Shown here: positions 55,029 through 64,000 of the stretch, one piece after another
How the letters are laid out: each line of letters opens with the position of its first letter
Numbering within the stretch: the stretch's first letter is position 1
Origin: Brachynemurus nebulosus
Taxonomy: Eukaryota > Arthropoda > Insecta > Neuroptera > Myrmeleontidae
Direction of reading: 5' to 3'
Length of the DNA stretch: 64,000 nucleotides
NCBI GenBank assembly: GCA_035578155.1
Contig: JAPWDM010000015.1
Location: 11,412,209-11,476,208 of the forward strand
Notes under the pieces: model-generated
Database searches by the model: none
The model's input: the letters and a program-made list of their open reading frames with translations, nothing else
Told to the model about the DNA's origin: nothing
Program-made: the position numbers and the translations under genes

Positions 55029-55506
55029 GCTGTTGAACAGTACTTTTGATGAAAGTATGATAGCTGCAGCAGAAGCAATCAGAAGTCAATTCGGTTCTTT
55101 AAAAAACTCGCATAATATGCTGAAGTCTGTGAATGTCGAAGATAATCGATCTAACGAACAAAAAGATTTACCGTCGCTTGATAATGACAAAGAAACAAGT
55201 TTTACTCCAAAAAAGGCTGGTCTCTGGCAAATTGCTATAGACATATTAATGACCAAAGAGCTTCAGAACGCATACGCAAGAGATGAAGAACAAGAAGATA
55301 TAAATTCAGCAGAAAAGGAACATACTTCAACATCTAATTCAATAAATAAAGAAGCTAAACGTCCCAAGTATGACGATGAAAACGCTAACCTTCATAAAGA
55401 TCATTCAAAACATGTTGATGAAGAAGAATATTTTGATGACCCGAACCATTTAGTAAATGAATTAAGAAGTTTATTGACTCATAGGCCATCTGTACATTAT
55501 GATTAG
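55029..55506 (+). CDS. Orphan 3' exon of unknown protein
   Basis: A long T-run and TTTAG acceptor precede about 159 codons of protein-like sequence: LLNSTFDESMIAAAEAIRSQ, then a charged segment (SVNVEDNRSNEQKDL), AGLWQIAIDILMTKELQNA, and a Glu/Lys/Ser-rich region ending in LRSLLTHRPSVHYD and a stop at 55504. The same frame is open upstream to 54823 but that part is low in complexity. It looks like the terminal exon of a host gene or of a captured copy. I do not recognise the family, and no upstream exon is visible in the window. Confidence 0.4.
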
Positions 55507-55539
55507 TGTCAGATAATAGAATTTAAGTATATTTAGGAA

Positions 55540-55700
55540 CATTAGACAATCTTATTAATGAGCAATTACAGAAAGTCGTACACTGTAGGTTGACCGGAAA
55601 AGCTTACCAATACTACTGTAGTGAAGCACCACTAATTGATGATTCTGCAACATGTGATAATCTGAAAACAAAATTAATGGAGTATTTTACTGTTTTTTAA
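55540..55700 (+). pseudogene. gag: Ty3/gypsy Gag scrap
   Basis: One frame reads GTLDNLINEQLQKVVHCRLT then GKAYQYY and DNLKTKLMEYF. This is the capsid motif pattern (L-x-G-x-A followed by LKxxLxxxF) of gypsy-type Gag. Nothing else of the element is attached. Confidence 0.5.
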
Positions 55701-55859
55701 AAACCCTTTTAGAGTGTTTATTGCTTCTTACTGAGCTCATAATATATATTTTTAAATTATTTTATACTACATTTTTAGTAAAAATCATCGATGTAAGATA
55801 AAAATGTTCACAACGAATCAATATCTTAAAAATTATTGGAAACACACAATAGGGAGCCG

Positions 55860-57140
55860 ACCAAAACACAATGCTGAACACGTATCGAGCACTTGTTAGA
55901 TCAGTGCTAGACTATATATCTAATGTGTACATGTCAGCTTCGAAAGAACCTTAAAAATAGTTGAAGGCATATACAACCAAGGCCTTCGAATCACACTGGG
56001 AACTTTCTATACTTCACCAAAAGAAAATATATATGTTGAAGCATACGAACCACCATTAGAAATTAGAAGAACACTACTTCTCTTAGAATATGCGGCAAAA
56101 ATTAAAAGTCTCAAGAACCACATCTGTTACCACACCATATTCAACGCAGTCTACTGACAACACCATGAACGCAACTTGAGATTGCCTGGTCCTTTTTACT
56201 GGAGATTAATTCAAGTCCTCCAAACTTTTAATACAAACTTAAATAACATTAAAAGATACAGAATATCCGAGCGCACTTGGACATTGATTGCACCCAGAGT
56301 TCATAAAGATTTAACTTTATATAACAAAAACTTCACAACGCCAGCAGAGTTTTAAGGACTATTTAACGAACTTAACTCAAAATTCAATAATTGTATAAGA
56401 ATATTTACAGACGCAGCAAAAACCCAAGAACACACAGGTGTCGCATTCAGAACAAACAATTGTGATTTTAAATATAAATTAAATAAAAATAAAAACATTT
56501 GCAACGCAAAAATAGTAGCAATTCAAAAAGCTTTAGAATATATCAATACACAACAAAATGAAAAAGTTATCATATATACTGACAGTATTAGTGCCATTCA
56601 GTTAATTGAAAAGTATAATTTCACAAACGATCATGTACAAAAAGTATTTAATGAATTAATTAAATGCAAGGAACAAGGATATTTTATAGAACTAGCGTGG
56701 ATACCTTCTCACGTTGGAATTAGGGATAATGAACAAGTGGATGTAGCAGCTAAGGAGGCTAGCACTATGCCGGATCCAGCTATAAACAACTTTATAACTA
56801 TCCAAGAAGTCAAATTACTTTTTGAAAAGAAACGAAAAATCTGTGGCAAAGTAGATGGGACCAACTAGAAGACAACAAATTAAAGGAAATTTATTATTCC
56901 TGTAATTACATTGAGAAAGATAAATAAAATGGGTAGATACCATCAAGTAAGACTCAGTAGACTTAAGATCGGACATACACGTCTCACACACTCATATTTA
57001 TTAGACGGATTGGAAAAACCTATATGTGACACGCGGAACGTATCAATTACCGTTAGACATATAATATTGCACTGTACAAAATATAACACAACAAGACAAT
57101 AGTTACAACTAGATGGAATTTTGAAAGACATTTTAAATTA
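55860..57140 (+). pseudogene. I-type LINE ORF2 C-terminus: RT end, RNase H, CCHC-like tail
   Basis: After the RT end (LEIRRTLLLLEYAAKIKSL) the RNase H shows IFTDAAKT (first Asp), IIYTDSISAIQLI (third acidic position), AWIPSHVGIRDNEQVD (His and last Asp). The second acidic position reads NAKIVAI, where relatives have AELLAI, so the Glu is Lys. The C-terminal domain QVRLSRLKIGHTRLTHSYLL, then CDTRNVSITVRHIILHC, is characteristic. Stops at about 56157, 56355, 56868 and 57102 and at least two frame changes make it non-functional. Confidence 0.75.
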
Positions 57141-57313
57141 ACGTGAAAATGTAGTGATAAAATACATAACAGAACTTAAACTTGGAAAGTACATCTAACC
57201 AGTCTGTTTTGTGTTTTAAAATATAATTTTCATATTTTGTATTAATAGAGTAGTAAGTGTTATATAATAATTGTTTCGTAACATTACTGATAAAATTGTT
57301 ATTTTGTAATTTG

Positions 57314-57349
57314 AGAGGTGCTCATAACCATAGCTGTTTATGCACCTCT
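57314..57349 (+). other. 3' hairpin of the I-type LINE
   Basis: AGAGGTGC pairs perfectly with GCACCTCT around a 20-base loop, just upstream of the A-rich tail. LINE reverse transcriptases of several clades recognise a 3' RNA hairpin; the same role here is inferred. Confidence 0.55.
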
Positions 57350-57419
57350 ATAAATTTAAATAAAAAAAATCATCTGCTTGTTAGACAGCCCATAAAAATG
57401 TATGAGAAAATGATTAACT

Positions 57420-59165
57420 TCATTTCCGACTGCTAAATGGAAGATAAACCAAAGAAATAAGTGGATAGCTGCAGTGAGAAGGCGAAAGTAAGTAGTATTA
57501 TAACTTTTATTTTAGTTTTTAATTTTTTAGAATTATATTTTTTGACACGAAAGATTACTTTTTTTTTTTTTTAATTGTCTGGTTCATTATAAAAAATTAT
57601 TTTTTATATGTATCTAATATAAGAAAATGTATTAGTAATATTTTGTAATTTTTCATGCAGTGTTGATGGATCACAGTGGATTCCCAAATCATGATTATAT
57701 TTGTAGTGATCATTTTATTGGAGGCAAAAAATCCGAAGAGGAGTCAAGTCCTAGCTACGTTCCTACAGTATTCCCTCCAATCTACAAGTATCGAAGTGTA
57801 AATGAATTTTCTTCTGTGAATAGGTAAATAATTAGTAATTAAATATGAAATTATAAATGAATAACAAATAATATTTCATGCGAAAAAATTAATTATAACA
57901 AAATTTTATTATGTGATTTTTGAAAGTTTAATATGAAAATTGTAATATAACGAATCTTTCAGGTACAAGCGTTTAATGGATCGTTGGATGAAAAATAAAT
58001 TATCATCAACACCAAATACTGAGCCACCAGTTAATGAATTTGTTGAAATAGTGATTGAGAATCCACCTGTAATACAGCAGAAAGTCGAGCAAGGGTGTCA
58101 AGTAGTCTTTTACTCAACTTCTGATGTAAATTCTCAAACATTCACTTGCAATAGATATATCAAGGATGAAATATGTCATGCTGAAATTCAAACAGAAATT
58201 ACAGAAGATATCAGGGCAACAAAAATTAATTATAATAATAAAAAATATGTAACCAAAAAATATGGGACTCCTCAAAAAACATTCGTTCATCCCGAAAGTC
58301 AAGCTGACGATTCACGATTTGTTGGATTTTCATCGATAACAAAGAACAATGAGTTAATTGATCTTGCAGGTGTAACTATTAAAATTTCGAATTTTTACTA
58401 AAAAAAGTGAGTGCACCTGGAAAATGTATAGGGTCTACAAAAGATAGGTTGCTAATATTTTTAATTAAAATGAAAACAGGCTTAACATTCTCAGCATTGA
58501 GTGTATTATTCAGTGTTCATAGGACAACTATTTCAAGAATTTTTTTGAAAATCCTGCAAAAGTTAGCTGGTGCGACTAGAAATTTGGTATTTTGGCCAGA
58601 TATTGACGCTGTGCAGGAAGCAATACCGGAATGTTTTTATCCTGAATACAGTAACACCAGAGTTTAATTGATTATACAGAATTCAGGATTGAAATTCCCA
58701 CAAGTGTTGATAATCGTGTTTTTACATATTTCCAGTATAAAAAAAAATTTCACAGCCAAAGTTCTTATTGGTATTACTCCTAGAGGCTTTATTTACAATA
58801 GAATCAGGACTGCTTGATTTATTAGAAGATAGAAGATAGACATAGTTTTGGCTGACAAAGGTTTTCCAGAAATAAAAACCGTCATTGATGCAAGTGGCAA
58901 AAAAGTAAAGATGGTAATGCCACCGTTTTTAGAAAGAAAAGAAAATGAATTTTCAAGGGAAGAAACTCAACAAACATACAGTGTAGCAAGAGTAAGAATT
59001 CACGTGGAATAAATCATGCAGCGTTTAAAGACCTATCAGATATTGAATAAAATTTCGGAAAATTTATTTCATTGTATAGATGACATTATGCACGTTTGCT
59101 GTGTTTTAGTTAATTTACAGCCCCCTATAATTTCAAATAATAATGATACAGACAATAGAGAATAA
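57420..59165 (+). pseudogene. THAP-domain Harbinger-type (DDE_Tnp_4) transposase gene
   Basis: Three exons can be traced. Exon 1 (to 57486) has THAP sequence SFPTAKWKINQRNKWIAAVR, followed by the donor GTAAGT. Exon 2 (about 57660-57825) has YICSDHFIGGKKS and YVPTVFP, completing the C2CH finger. Exon 3 starts at 57961 after TTTCAG. It encodes a linker, the HTH STKDRLLIFLIKMKTGLTFS (58431-58500) and a DDE nuclease: D in IDYTEFRIEIP (58670), D in IVLADKGFP (58853) and E in RIHVE (59007), with Arg replaced by a stop after it. Frame changes near 58385-58405 and 58660 and further stops kill it. THAP plus DDE_Tnp_4 suggests an ISL2EU-like or related PIF/Harbinger element; terminal repeats were not found. 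Confidence 0.72.
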
Positions 59166-59663
59166 AGTATATAAAATTTTTTTTTATTGAATCGTACATA
59201 TTTTTTAAAACTTTAACAAATTGTAATTATTTAATCTGTTGGTCTAATTTATCAAGAATGAGTACTCGATGTAACAAAAATAACTTTCCTCAACATTTTG
59301 TTATAAATTTTTAAACTTACAAATAATATTACTTAATTAACCACTTAATGCTTTTGAACGAACAGTGTTCGCGCGCGCTATACGTGTCCCATCGCACCAA
59401 CCCGAGCGCTGCTCGCCAGTTTCATGTTGTGTTTGTATTTCATATGACAAACGAACAATTCACGGTCGCCAGTCGCTACTTGACATTCATACGGACCACT
59501 GCTAATCATTTCCTTTCTTATATATTATTGAAAACATTATAAAATCTTTTGTAAGTACTTATTATTTTAGAAAAAAAAATACATTTTCTATTCCATTTAG
59601 TATATTAATTTTTTATTTATATATGTAAAACGATTTAAATTTTAATATTGAAGGGCCGTTATA

Positions 59664-61875
59664 ATGGAAAGTGACAGTGAATGGGAGGATTTGAACTTGG
59701 ATAATTCAGACAGTGGATCTTCTACTTCAATTCTAAGAAAAAATGGACAGATGAATGGATAGAAATCGATGTTCGTACAAATCTTCCATCACCTTCGGCT
59801 CCGTTTGAATTTATTGGAAATTCAGCGGTGAATCAACAAATCTCATCATTTGTCAAACCGATACAGTTCTTCAATTATTTTTTGGATGATGAATTAGTTG
59901 GAAAGATTGTAGAGGAGACTAATTTATATTCAATACAGCTTCAAAGAACGAGTCTGCTGGCATCTTTCTCCATCATAATGGTTATGAGCATTACATATAA
60001 ACCAGAGGAAAAAATGTATTGGTCACAGAAAAGCTGCATTTTTACTCCATTTTTCGCGAAGACCATGTCATATAGAAAATACGTTCTTATAAAAAAATAT
60101 TTACATTTCACAAATAGTGAGACATACGATCCAGCTACATATCCAAATCCAAAACTAAATAAGATCTGGCCTGTTTACGAAAATTTGAATAAAAAGTTTC
60201 AATCGGCATATTTATCTCAACGAGATGTTACGATTGACGAAAGTCTAATGTTGTATAAGGGTGTGCTGGGTTGGAAACAATACATTCCCATGAAACGTGC
60301 GAGATTTGGGATAAAGAGCCTTTTTCTTTATGAATCCAAATCTGGTTACATTTGGTCTACCAAAATTTATACCGGTAAAGGAACCATTATTGACTATGAA
60401 TTTCCTAATTTACCTATTTAATTACAAGTTGTAATGAGTTTGATGAAACCATTACTAAATAAGGGATACTGTCTGACAATCGACAATTTTTATAGTTCTC
60501 TTGAATTGTCAGATTTACTTTCTTCATATCGTACTGAAACTTATGGCACGGTAAGAGCAAATAGAATTGGTTTGCCTAGAAACATAAAAAATCCTAAAAA
60601 AGTTCATTCAGGATACATAAAGGCATATAGGAAACGAAGAACCATGGTGATGAGATGGAAAGACAAGCGAGACGTGTACTTTTGTCGAACGCCCTAGAAT
60701 CTTTTAAAGGACCAGGACTATCATAGCGTGTCGGGAGGGTTTAAGTCCCGTGCCGTGTGTTGAGGGGTCTCAATACGTGGAACTAAATCAAAATTGTTTT
60801 GGAAATAAATAAATTTTATTTAAATAATAAAAATAAAATAAAGAAAAATAAAGAAAAATAAAATAAAATAAAATGAGCTAATAATAATTAGGATACAATT
60901 AACAGAAAAATATATGTAACCCTTAACTCAGTATAATATATGCAGAGAACGGACTCACCTGCTTACACTTAACTCTCACTGTATTTAACTGGACGACGAT
61001 CAAAATTAATATTGGAAAAATTTTATAAGTGAAATATTTAGTTATTTTATTAAACAATGTTACTTGCACTAAAACCCGAACACAACCCCAGTGTTGCCAG
61101 TGTCCCGGCGTGAATACTTCTCATGTTACTAAAATTGATAGCCACCTCACTTAGCCACGCGTGGATCAGAAAACCTGTCCCCACTGCGTCAATTATTTAA
61201 TTGATTGGCAATCAATTTCAGCAAAGTTCGAAAATTCCACAATAATTTCGAAATTTGCCCTACAAAATTATTGTGTATAAATGCGACGCCTATATACAGG
61301 CGATTCGCTTTTCAACACTTTCTTTCCACTATCCATGGCACAAATATTGTGGAAATAGAAAAAAGAAATAAGAAACTTATAAAGCCAAAAGTGGCCATAG
61401 ATTATAACTACAATGGGTGGTGTTGATCGAGTTGATCAACACCTTTCCAACTATCCGCTTCCTCGCAAACGGGGAAAAAATATTACAAAAAATATTTTTT
61501 CATCTTATAGAACTGGCCCTTTGGAATTCCTATGTGTTGTATACGAAAACTGAAGATTCTATGACACATTTGGAGTTTAGAATGAATCTGATAGATGAAT
61601 ACATTGAGAATTACCATTCACCAAATTTTTCTGCAAAGGGTGGGCGTCCTAGTAAAACTCCAAACCCAATGCGATTAACAGAACGTCATTTTTTAAAATC
61701 AATCCCTGTAACTGAAAATAAAATGAGGCCAACAAAAAGATGGGTGGTTTGCTGTTTCAAGCGAGATAACTCTGGAAAACGCATCCGAAGAGAGAGTCGT
61801 TATTGGTGTCAAAATTGTGGAGTCGGCATACGTTTAGAGCCCTCTTTCAAAATTTATCGCACTAGATCAACTTAT
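59664..61875 (+). pseudogene. piggyBac 3 transposase (split by solo LTR)
   Basis: An acidic start (MESDSEWEDLNLDNSDSGSS) at 59664 breaks frame near 59740. From 59828 the core is open: LKKYLH-type block YVLIKKYLHFTNSETYD, first catalytic Asp in VTIDESLMLYKG, RARFGIKSLFLYESKSGYIW, a stop at 60419, and second Asp in CLTIDNFYSSLEL. KDKRDVYF at about 60660-60681 is interrupted by the LTR and resumes LSTIHGTN after 61321. The third Asp is in MGGVDRVDQHLSNY, where another frame change lies (about 61410). The C-terminus has CCFKRDNSGKR, then WCQNCG, the Cys-rich end-binding domain. Four or more breaks are present. Confidence 0.83.
60683..61317. mobile_element. Solo LTR, 635 bp, with CTTT target duplication
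   Basis: The segment starts TGTCGAAC and ends TTCAACA, has TG...CA termini, and is flanked by CTTT at 60679-60682 and 61318-61321. Removing it and one CTTT restores the transposase frame across the site exactly. TATAAATG at about 61275 and AATAAA sequences near 60800 lie inside. It does not resemble the LTRs of elements B or C. It arose by recombination between two LTRs of a four-base-duplicating (gypsy-type) element. Confidence 0.88.
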
Positions 61876-62242
61876 TAACTTTCTTTTTGTTTAATTATTT
61901 ATATATTATTATTATAATTATACATTTTTTATGATATTTAGCATTAATATTAATTATTTTTTAAATTAATGTAACATTAAAATATTATAATAAAATTTAT
62001 TTCTTTTTTTTTTTTTTTTTGCATTTTTTATTGTTTTTTTGTTTTGTTTTGTTTTTGACTTTTTTTATTTTTAAATAATATTAACTCTTTAAATATGAAA
62101 TAAAAAGACCTGATGTTTTTGGTAACATTTTTGTGAAAAACACCCGAGCGTTAAGTGGTTAAACTTATATAACGAATAATAATTTTTTTTCTTTAGTTAA
62201 CACATATGTAGATTAATAAATACATTAAAGTTAGGTATATTA

Positions 62243-63540
62243 TTAATTTAAGATATTGCTGATATCAGTTCCCGTAAAACTTCTGTTCTGTAGCAGTTCT
62301 TCATCTTCACTGTTATTCAGATTTTCACTGTCTTCTAAATTTTTAGTGGTAATATTATAATTTCCTTTTTCGGAAATCACAGTCTTATATAAAGCAGGTA
62401 AATAATTTTTGAAATAAAACTCTTCACTTTTTAATATCACTATTTATATGAATTCTTCATCACGGTGTACTTCAACCAAGCAACTACCATTTGGCACTGG
62501 TGAATAAACAAATAGATCACAGACACTCATACCAGTAATATACAATTAGACTTGAGTTTGAGTGTAGTAAGGAACAGTCGTTTCTAAAATTAATTTGTCA
62601 TCAATAAACTGTAAATACTTAACGTTACATGACTTTTCAGAGAAATTTACCACATTTTTTTTCTCGCAAGAATTGGAACATTTAAATTCAACTATTTTTA
62701 AATCACATCCATTTTCTACGATAACACCATCAAGACTCGCACAGAGCCAAGGTTGTTTTTCACAAAAAATAACACCAACACGTTTAACTTTACAGTTATA
62801 AAGCAGCTTATATTTTTCTTTGGCATGGGATTCATGTTTTAAACCATATCTAGTTTTAAAACATGTTAAAAAATCTGATACCAAACTATCGATAGGTTTT
62901 CTAGTACGTGTCTTAATACTATGTACATTTGTTTTTGCTGAAATCCTTAAGCGCGTAGCTTTAAACCAATCGTCGCATGACGATTGTTCCATTGTCTTAC
63001 AGGCTAAATTAACAATGTTTTCTTCTGACAGTACAATATTCTTATTCTAAAAGTCTTTTAAATTTTCATCTGCTTCATAATAATTTGTATAAAAAAAAAA
63101 TGTTCGTCATTAAAAATAAAGAAAATTTTGACACATTCAGCACAGTCTTTTTTGTCGACATTCAGTTCAACTTGTGTTAACAAAAAATTCATGACATTTC
63201 TCACTGTGTGAAGATTATTTTTATAACATTGAGCTGTCAAAATTCGCTTTAAGGGAGAATCTGAGACCAATTCGGAAATCTGGACTTCTTGCAATTCTTG
63301 CAGCTGCTTGTATTTATGCGGAACCATATTTTCGAAATATTCTCCTTTTGAATATTTATTTTTTGCGAATTGTCGAGCACTGGGTTTGCCCCATTGTTGC
63401 TCGATACCCGTTTTAGATGTGCTTTCTTCATTATTAATAAAGTAAATTAATGCAGCAATGTGTTTACATTTCTTACTTTTATTATAAACGCAATTGCATT
63501 GTACATCGGTGACACATCGCATCGTGCCGAATTTATCTAA
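62243..63540 (-). pseudogene. SWIM zinc finger plus YqaJ-type nuclease protein, last exon
   Basis: On the minus strand an exon begins after TTTATTTTAG at about 63540. It encodes a SWIM finger (CNCVYNKSKKCKHIAALIYF), a helical middle (QWGKPSARQF), then, after a frame change in an A/T homopolymer near 63095 and a stop near 63048, a YqaJ/lambda-exonuclease-like domain: WLCASLDGVI, IVEFKC (the D and ExK of the PD-(D/E)XK fold), VPYYTQTQV, ITGMSVCDLFVYSP. Stops at 62546 and about 62450 follow before the end at 62243. SWIM-YqaJ proteins occur in many copies in some insect genomes. Their role is not established to my knowledge. This copy is a pseudogene. Confidence 0.7.
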
Positions 63541-63683
63541 AATAAAAAATATTATTTTTTTTTTTTTTTAATTAAAATTGGGACACTACTGCCAGTGGAT
63601 GGCGCGGTCAGCAGTGTCCGGCGGCATCGCCAAAAAAAAAATATTATTATTTAATAGAATATAAATCATTAAATTTTTAATTA
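63541..63683 (-). other. Probable intron with short hairpin insertion
   Basis: On the minus strand a donor at about 63683 and acceptor at about 63541 bracket 143 bases. On the plus strand GGACACTACTGC...GCAGTGTCC around 63591-63620 forms a hairpin that may be a tiny MITE or MITE scrap. Confidence 0.4.
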
Positions 63684-63880
63684 CATTTAAAGAAGTAGTG
63701 TAGGGTGTTGCATGGACCGATGCTTGTCGAATAACCCTTGATTTTATCAAATAACTTTCGTTATTTCGACGATGTTCTTCAACATCTCTGACGTGCTCTA
63801 CAAGGACGAGATTTTTACTTTTGATGATAGTCTGAGGTTGAAATTCAATGGCCTGACTAATTGCTTGGAAACCTGTCTTA
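63684..63880 (-). pseudogene. Upstream exon of the SWIM/YqaJ gene
   Basis: The minus strand reads QAISQAIEFQPQTIIKSKNL, VLVEHVRDVEEHRRNN and SYLIKSRVIRQASVHATPYT without a stop, ending at a GT donor near 63683. Its composition and position immediately upstream of the SWIM exon suggest one gene. The 5' part of the gene lies beyond this point or beyond the window edge. Confidence 0.5.
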
Positions 63881-63921
63881 ATAAATAATTATATCCATGT
63901 TTGATTTAAATCTAAAAGTTT

Positions 63922-63926
<5 letters not shown>

Positions 63927-63993
<67 letters not shown>

Positions 63994-63994
63994 T
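63927..63994. repeat. (AT)n microsatellite
   Basis: AT dinucleotides with one GT interruption lie close to the right edge of the window. Confidence 0.95.
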
Positions 63995-64000
63995 TCAACA

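Larger units (their letters stand above)
55860..57370 (+). mobile_element. I-type LINE, 5'-truncated, with RNase H
   Basis: The fragment begins in the C-terminal RT region (YRALVRSVLDYISNVYMSAS) and continues through RNase H and a zinc-binding C-terminus to a 3' UTR. It ends in A-rich sequence at about 57370 after the hairpin AGAGGTGC/GCACCTCT. RNase H next to RT and this C-terminal layout are those of the I/Jockey supergroup (I clade likely). Truncation at the 5' end is the usual product of target-primed reverse transcription. Confidence 0.75.
59337..62162 (+). mobile_element. piggyBac element 3, interrupted by a solo LTR
   Basis: TTAA plus CCACTTAATGCT (59337-59352) pairs with AGCGTTAAGTGG plus TTAA (62147-62162), 11 of 12 matching. 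The body encodes one transposase on the plus strand, and a 635-base solo LTR sits in it. Without that LTR it is about 2.2 kb, a normal size. Its terminal repeats differ from those of piggyBac 1, so these are separate families. Confidence 0.9.

Overview
This window looks like an AT-rich insect genomic segment made almost entirely of transposable elements nested in one another. The organism call rests on the element repertoire: several piggyBac copies with TTAA ends, a 17.6/297-type errantivirus primed by tRNA-Ser, a gypsy element with an env gene, a BEL/Pao remnant, CR1/Jockey-group and I-type LINEs, Tc1/mariner, a THAP plus Harbinger-type transposase, and insect-style SWIM/YqaJ sequences. The insect order cannot be determined. 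No intact host gene is certain. A few exon-like ORFs (51.7 kb, 55.0 kb, 45.0 kb minus strand) are the best non-transposon candidates.

Layout, 1-27.8 kb. Positions about 1.45-5.6 kb hold a decayed Ty3/gypsy element (A) whose integrase and env fragments match element B further on. A dispersed repeat cuts off its env. Positions 6114-24056 are one piggyBac element (about 2.3 kb of its own sequence) bounded by matching terminal repeats. It was blown up by two insertions: a nearly complete minus-strand LINE (about 6.4-10.15 kb), and an 11.9 kb gypsy element (B, 10977-22849) inside the transposase coding sequence with a clean GTCT target duplication. Element B is the centrepiece. Its LTRs are almost identical. 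It has open gag, pol and env frames and an in-phase TTTAAAC slippery site between gag and pol. A ten-copy ATTGTTG cluster lies in its leader, and its env resembles the glycoproteins of chuvirus-type (Jingchuvirales) negative-strand RNA viruses rather than the usual errantivirus fusion protein. One RNase H catalytic residue is replaced.

Layout, 27.8-49.3 kb. An (AT)n tract was the target of a 7.65 kb errantivirus (C, 27810-35461). It has an F-type env, several stops and a YMED polymerase motif. A frameshifted piggyBac (35.6-37.2 kb) follows. The region to 47 kb is mostly non-coding and includes a BEL/Pao pol remnant (minus strand), two copies of an unnamed foldback element with 15-bp target duplications, and a 116-bp mariner-like MITE. 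A deleted Tc1/mariner (47920-49074) with intact ends precedes a 100-N assembly gap.

Layout, 49.3-64 kb. The order is: a minus-strand gypsy gag with primer-binding site, a duplicated 160-bp segment, a TTTTGGTG minisatellite, a C2H2 zinc-finger ORF with a TATA box, a tRNA-Ala-like sequence, a broken IS630/Tc1-like DDE transposase, a 162-bp piggyBac-type MITE, an orphan exon, a gag scrap, an I-type LINE 3' end, a THAP/Harbinger-type transposase, a third piggyBac (59337-62162) split by a solo LTR with CTTT duplication, and a minus-strand SWIM/YqaJ pseudogene running toward the right edge.

The genes do not form a host pathway. They are successive layers of mobile elements, and target duplications and split reading frames let the order of insertion be read directly.
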